Source: Antedon bifida
Taxonomy: Eukaryota; Echinodermata; Crinoidea; Comatulida; Antedonidae
Direction: 5' to 3'
Length of the DNA stretch: 64,000 nt
NCBI GenBank assembly: GCA_963402885.1
Contig: OY727099.1
Coordinates: forward strand, 12,636,001 to 12,700,000
The notes below the pieces were generated by a model. The model was not told where the DNA came from, did no database searches, and saw only the letters and a program-made list of their open reading frames with translations. Below are positions 59,133 to 64,000 of this stretch, piece after piece. Numbering within the stretch: position 1 is the first letter of the stretch; every line of letters starts with the position of its first letter. A program made the position numbers and the translations under genes.

Positions 59133-62100
59133 TAGGTGTGTTGAATCTAAAAGCTATGAAGATGACTGCTCAAATCAGAGTATACAAAATGCTCTTTTTC
59201 GTAGTATTGGTGTATGCAGTTTATAGAATTATTGTAAGAAACTATATTTTATATTTATGAATTTAGATAATTAAAAAACAATATACAATAGGCCAACTTA
59301 ATATGGCCTAGTAGAAATAACATAATTATAAATAGCGCCATGTAATGACAAATCAGTGTACAACATACACCTGCCCACTTGAACTTCATCCTATTGATAT
59401 CACGTTGAATTAAATTTATGTGGAGTTAGATAGCCGAGTGGTTAGGAAACTTATGACTGTCATAAAGATATACGCCGGGATCAATTCCAGACAACTCCCA
59501 GTCCACTCAGCTGTAAATGAGTACCTAGTTAAAAATACTAGGGAGAAAAAAGGCGACGTGGAAAGGAACTGGCCACCCTACCACATAATGCTGAGGCTTA
59601 GTACAATGAGTTCCTAACAGCTCATTCCCCTATTAGTGGGGAACCTAATGTAATTCCGTGAGATTTTAATGCTCAAGTTGAGTTCTTGGCAGTTTTAGAA
59701 TTCTTAATACCAGCAAAATTCATTGCAACTGGGGGCCAATTTTTCCCGACCCTATTTTGGCCGCCATCTTGGATTTCAAAATGGCCCCCATTTTTTACTA
59801 AAAACTGATAGTAGCTTCTATTTTAAACCACGTACGAACGTAATTTGTGTGATAAATCTTACAATATTATGATAAATCAGTCTAATGGTACAATTTATAA
59901 TAATAGCATATGGCAGCCATATTGAATTCCAAGATGGCCGCCATTAAAAACGTATATCATGTATGCATTTTATAGTCAGGGTTCTCGTGTATTTCCGTAG
60001 GATTTTAATGCCCAAAGTGAGATTTCACTTCTTTAATATGGTGCTAGGATACAAAAAATGCTAGGTAACAAATTTTCACAATCCCGTAACCATGGTTACA
60101 GCCCAAAGATCAAAATGGCGCCCAATTGGCCCTATCTCCGTATCCCTTTGGTCTATCAACAAGATATTGGTATCAAAATACTCGGAGCGTGTATATTTAT
60201 ATTCATTGTAATGGAACATTTTGACGAAATGTAATAGGAAATGCTATTTTTCTGCACTATTGACCTTTGACCTTGACTTGCATTGTATCTAATGACGGCT
60301 GGCCATTGAAATTTTAAAATGGTCTCAAATTGCTGAGACCATACATATTTATATTTATTATAATACAACATTTTGTTAGAAAATGACCGGAAGTAAAGTT
60401 ATTGACCTTTGACCTAATAAACATGAACTTGATGTATACAATAATCGGTAATTATTTGTGGTAGGTATTAAACAATGGGTTTATACATATTATTATCATT
60501 TGAATAGCTAATTTCTAATTCACATAATGAACCAGCTTGGCTTGATGTAGATGACCAAATAACAGAAAATAAAAGAATGTAATTAATTTGAATGTAAAGA
60601 AAAAAAATCTGTATTTAAATAGTGCTCTTTTCCCGGATCAGGCTCTAGAAGAACAGAAGGAACACAGTTAAAATGGGTTGGTGGTCTTGTTGGCGCGGCA
60701 TTACTCAAAATGAGGGAATCGAACTGGATTTCCCATCGAACTCACTATTCAACAGAAAACACACAAATCCTTTAAGATTTTATCAAAATACATTCATAAC
60801 AAAATCAACACTTTTTTTTAACATTGTCTTAGTAATAATTTCAAAAAATGAAGTCAAGAAATATATCTTAAACAGAGATGATAAAAAAGGAGTTGAAGCT
60901 CTTTGAAGTTTGTGAGCAAAGTCTGGTTGTGGACTCCTTGAAAAAAAAATGAAACTAAACACATTTAGTAGCTTGAAGGGAACATAAAATGCTGTAAACA
61001 TCAAAAACCTCTTGGTCACTTCTAACAATCTCACTCCTTAAATTGATTCCTTGGCTTGGCGATATAACTACAAAATGGCAGTCAACGTTAGCATTGGAAG
61101 ATTACTTCTTATATCGAAACATCCAAGAAGCAACCCCAAGGAATGTCAATCAAGCAACTGAACCAAGCAATAAAATTATCATCTACGACCACGTAATAAT
61201 GTATGGCCGGCAGCAGTTCAATGTATGAGAAACCTCTATATATGAAAAAGAAAAACAAGCATTAGGAAATAAAATGGAAAGGTACAAAAGTTTAAGAATC
61301 AACCACTCTCACTCCTTGACTGTCTTAATGGAAACGAGGATGCTGACAAAATAAATGCATGGTATTGATTGATTAATATTTATAAAATATATAAAAACTA
61401 AGTATGTGAATTAGAAATTAGATATTCAAATGATAATAATATGTATAAACCCATTGTTTAATACCTACCACAAATAATTACCGATACATGCTCAAATAGA
61501 TAAATGCTTATTGTATACATCAAGTTTCTGTTTATTAGGTCAAAGGTCAATAACTTTACTTCCGGTCATTTTCTAACAAAATGTTGCATTACAATAAATA
61601 TAAATATGTATGGTCTCAGCAATTTGAGGCCATTTTTAAATTTCAATGACCATCTGTTTTTTAGATACAATGCAAGTCAAGGTCAAAGGTCAATAGTGCA
61701 GAAAAATAGCATTTCCTATTACATTTCGTCAAAATGTTCCATTACAATGAATATAAATATATACGCTCCGAGTATTTTGATTCCAATATCTTGTTGATAG
61801 ACCAAAGGGATACGGAGATAGGGCCAATTGGGCGCCATTTTGATCTTGGGGCTGTTACCATGGTTACGGGATCGTGAAAATTTGTTACCTAGCATTTTTG
61901 GTATCCTATCACCATATTAAAGAAGTGAAATCTCACTTTGGGAATTAAAATCCTACGGAAATACACGAGGACCCTGGCTATAAAATGCATACATTATATA
62001 CGTTTTTAATGGCGGCCATCTTGGAATTCAATATGGCTGCCATATGCTATTTTTATAAATTGTACCATTGGACTGATCTATCATAATATTGTAAGATTTA

Positions 62101-62799
62101 TCACACAAATTACGTTCGTACGTGGTTTAAAATAGGAGCTACTATCAGTTTTGAGTAAAAAATGGGGGCCATTTTGAAATCCAAGATGGCGGCCAAAATA
62201 TCGTCGGGAAAAATTGGCCCCCAGTTGCAATGAATTCTGCTAGTCCTAAGGATTCCAAAACTGCCAAAAACTCAACTTGAGCATTAAAATCTCACGGAAC
62301 TGATTTTTGGAACATTAGGTTCCCCACTATATGTTCAGAATGAACACGGGACTCACCCCCTCCCTTCAGTTAAAATCCACAAACTGAAATAAATCGTGTA
62401 GGCTAACCACATTGGAGTATGCTACACCAAGCAGATACAATACTAATGGTGGTGAACATTCAGTGATCAATATGGCTGTAAACGTTTATTAAACATTATT
62501 TCTATAATTATGAGCTCAGCTACAATCACGAATTACAGATATAATGTTTCTGTTTGTAATCTGTGTAACAGAAATCATGACAAAACATTATTTTCTCCTA
62601 AAATGTCAAATACTGAATTTTGTTTTTAAAAACGTAAAAATAAAAACATTATAGTTAGGCCTAAATATAATTTTTTAAAAACGTGTTAATAGTAAAATAA
62701 TTATCAGTCATATTGACATTTCAGACTACTCCACGTTTTTCATTCCTTGTGCCAGTATCGTCTGATGTGATTCCAACTATTAAAAGGTTCAACCAACAG
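59133..62799 (+). CDS. N-terminal two exons of a probable type II membrane protein (partial)
   Basis: Exon 59133-59233 follows TTTACAG and contains ATG at 59156. It encodes MKMTAQIRVYKMLFFVVLVY then AVYRII, and ends at a GTAAGA donor. Exon 62725-62799 follows ACATTTCAG, encodes TTPRFSFLVPVSSDVIPTIK then RFNQQ, and ends at a GTATGA donor. The two join in phase with no stop. A short basic cytosolic tail, a 12-15-residue hydrophobic anchor and a stem-like segment are the usual N-terminus of Golgi glycosyl- or sulfotransferases, but the catalytic domain lies beyond the window and the family cannot be named. The 3.5-kb intron hosts a tRNA-SINE and a 2.7-kb foldback element. Confidence 0.55.
59420..59635 (+). 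repeat. tRNA-derived SINE
   Basis: The head GTTAGATAGCCGAGTGGTTA is an A-box-like Leu/Ser-tRNA 5' half. GGGATCAATTCCAGAC is at B-box position. A tRNA-unrelated body follows: CAGTCCACTCAGCTGTAAAT, then GGAAAGGAACTGGCCACCCT. It ends directly at the foldback element border. Confidence 0.7.
59636..60526 (+). repeat. Foldback element left arm
   Basis: Contains TTCCGTGAGATTTTAATGCT, CCAAGATGGCCGCCA and ACCATGGTTACAGCC-like words, all found inverted in the right arm. Confidence 0.85.
61403..62327 (-). repeat. Foldback element right arm
   Basis: Reverse complement of the left arm. Slightly longer because of small indels. Confidence 0.85.
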
Positions 62800-63716
62800 G
62801 TATGAAACATCTATATCATAAATAATTATTATGTTGAGTTAATAATGTATCATTCATTTTACAGGTTAACACTTTGCGGTCAAATTATTATTTGTAAATA
62901 TGCTGTAGGATCGACTATTGACAATCGAATACTGTATGAAAACTGTATTTCTTAAAATGTATGTTAATTACTTACCGTATTATTGATAAAATTTAATATA
63001 ATTTAGTAGGCTATTAATTATGATTTCATACATGTTCGTAATTCGGGGGACCTGGAAATTACGATGCACAACGATAGAACCCTTCTTTTATTAGTACAAA
63101 CTTTATATTCTGAGTAAAAGGTGATCAATTCTTTATTTTATAATTATACATTTTTAAACAAGAAATAATGCATTATTTACAATTTTTTTAACATTTCGTG
63201 AAACGTAAATATAGAAATAATAAATGAAATAAGAATATAAAGTGAAAGCCCGTAGCCTACAGTACAAAACAAAAATATAATTCGAAACTTAACTATAGTA
63301 CTGTACATATTCCGTTAGGGGCGTTACTCGTTAGGGTCGTATAGTGACCCACATACCCAGCATTCAAGTAATTCAAACAACAATTCTATTTCCACAGCCG
63401 CCGACAAACGTACTCACTATCAAACAATTCATCATCTAAAAAGTAGTAGTCACATCATTTAGGCGGGTTATTTATATTTTAAAAAATATAACACAATTTT
63501 AATATGGCGATGATACATTGACGAATGTGTCTGATTGAGCCAAGACTGGGACTGCTGTTGTACAATACTTCATGCAGTACATGAATGTTATTTATTCAGT
63601 TTTGCATTTTAAAGAAAGAAGCACGTGAATTTATATCAGAAATATGCACAACAAAGTTGAATACTTGGATTTGGGTACAGGTGGGGCTACTGTCAGTTTT
63701 TACCTAATATTAACCA
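62800..63716. other. Intron or intergenic sequence after the last exon seen
   Basis: AT-rich. I find no further in-phase exon of the type II membrane protein, so its next exon is probably right of the window. Confidence 0.4.
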
Positions 63717-64000
63717 GATGGGTCGTGCCCACAGATGGTTCTGGAATACACAGTAATTTCAATGTAAAAAGAAAACTGGCGATTTCAAATGTACGTACCG
63801 CATGACTATACTACATGTCGTTTGAAGGAACGAATAAATAGACACGGTTTATGTAGTCAACTAAAATTAGTACCCTGAGAATTACTGGAGTCAAATTTAA
63901 TCAAACCCAATGTGTGTTTTGTATGTAACATTAGGGTTGAGTGATGGGGAAGAGGATGGGTGAAAAGAGGAACACTTTTTAAATATATTCTTTTATCCAC
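63717..64000 (+). repeat. Dispersed repeat, family E copy 4, runs off the window
   Basis: CAGATGGTTCTGGAATACAC, then AACGAATAAATAGACACG and TAACATTAGGGTTGAGTGAT. Collinear with 56490-56815 but with an internal deletion. Confidence 0.7.

Larger units (their letters stand above)
59636..62327. mobile_element. Foldback DNA element, 2.7 kb, ~0.9-kb inverted arms
   Basis: The left arm 59636-60526 is the reverse complement of the right arm 61403-62327 with scattered differences. Outer ends are GTGGGGAACCTAATGT and its inverse, each flanked by TA, consistent with a TA target duplication. The 0.88-kb spacer (60527-61402) has no recognisable transposase. It lies within the intron of the terminal gene. 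Confidence 0.85.

Noticed and set aside
59420-59500. Possible tRNA gene
   Set aside because: A- and B-box-like sequences are present, but the acceptor stem and anticodon arm do not pair and a SINE body follows.
60673-60906. 77-codon frame in the foldback spacer as a transposase
   Set aside because: No DDE or other transposase motif, low complexity and no homology that I can recognise.

Overview
The window is AT-rich animal nuclear DNA. Genes are split into short exons with GT-AG introns, the intergenic and intronic DNA is full of transposon debris, and there is no sign of operons or bacterial signals. The ER enzyme H6PD (G6PD fused to 6-phosphogluconolactonase), the many repeats rich in AGGCCTA, and the DIRS, Penelope-like, Tx1-like and tRNA-SINE remnants suggest a marine invertebrate deuterostome. 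An echinoderm (crinoid or sea cucumber type) is my best guess, but this is inference and not proven by the sequence.

Layout. 405-3252 (+) holds the last four coding exons of a glycerol-3-phosphate (phosphoglycolate) phosphatase whose 5' part lies left of the window. 5427-12194 (+) is a complete 10-exon DNAJC25 gene, an ER-membrane J protein; its fifth intron hosts an intact single-exon ORF for a very basic 132-aa protein. 13842-18557 (-) is a complete 5-exon H6PD gene. 21653-31826 (-) is a complete 9-exon gene for an uncharacterised 516-aa protein with ankyrin repeats and a C-terminal coiled coil; a DIRS retrotransposon sits in one of its introns, inside an older TTAA-target MITE. 37444-40439 (+) is a complete 4-exon arylsulfatase A-like gene whose formylglycine-forming cysteine codon reads as glycine. 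44213-44823 (-) is a frameshifted LamG-like domain exon. 59133-62799 (+) has two exons that look like the N-terminal anchor of a type II membrane protein, continuing off the right edge.

The rest, especially 40.5-64 kb, is repeat-rich. It contains a decayed Tx1/L1-type LINE (about 44.97-48.07 kb), a degenerate ~180-bp tandem array (about 49.3-52.4 kb) split by two DNA-transposon-like insertions, a microsatellite-bearing Helentron/HINE-like family (one copy with an identifiable empty site), a Penelope-like GIY-YIG remnant, a large local tandem duplication (55.4-57.7 kb), and a 2.7-kb foldback element with about 0.9-kb inverted arms.

The genes do not form a pathway cluster. H6PD and DNAJC25 both act in or at the ER, but there is no evidence that they are linked beyond being neighbours. 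The observations most worth checking are the sulfatase Cys-to-Gly change, the nested DIRS insertion, the HINE-like element with its empty site, and the foldback element inside the intron of the terminal gene. I saw no CRISPR array, no rRNA and no bona fide tRNA gene.
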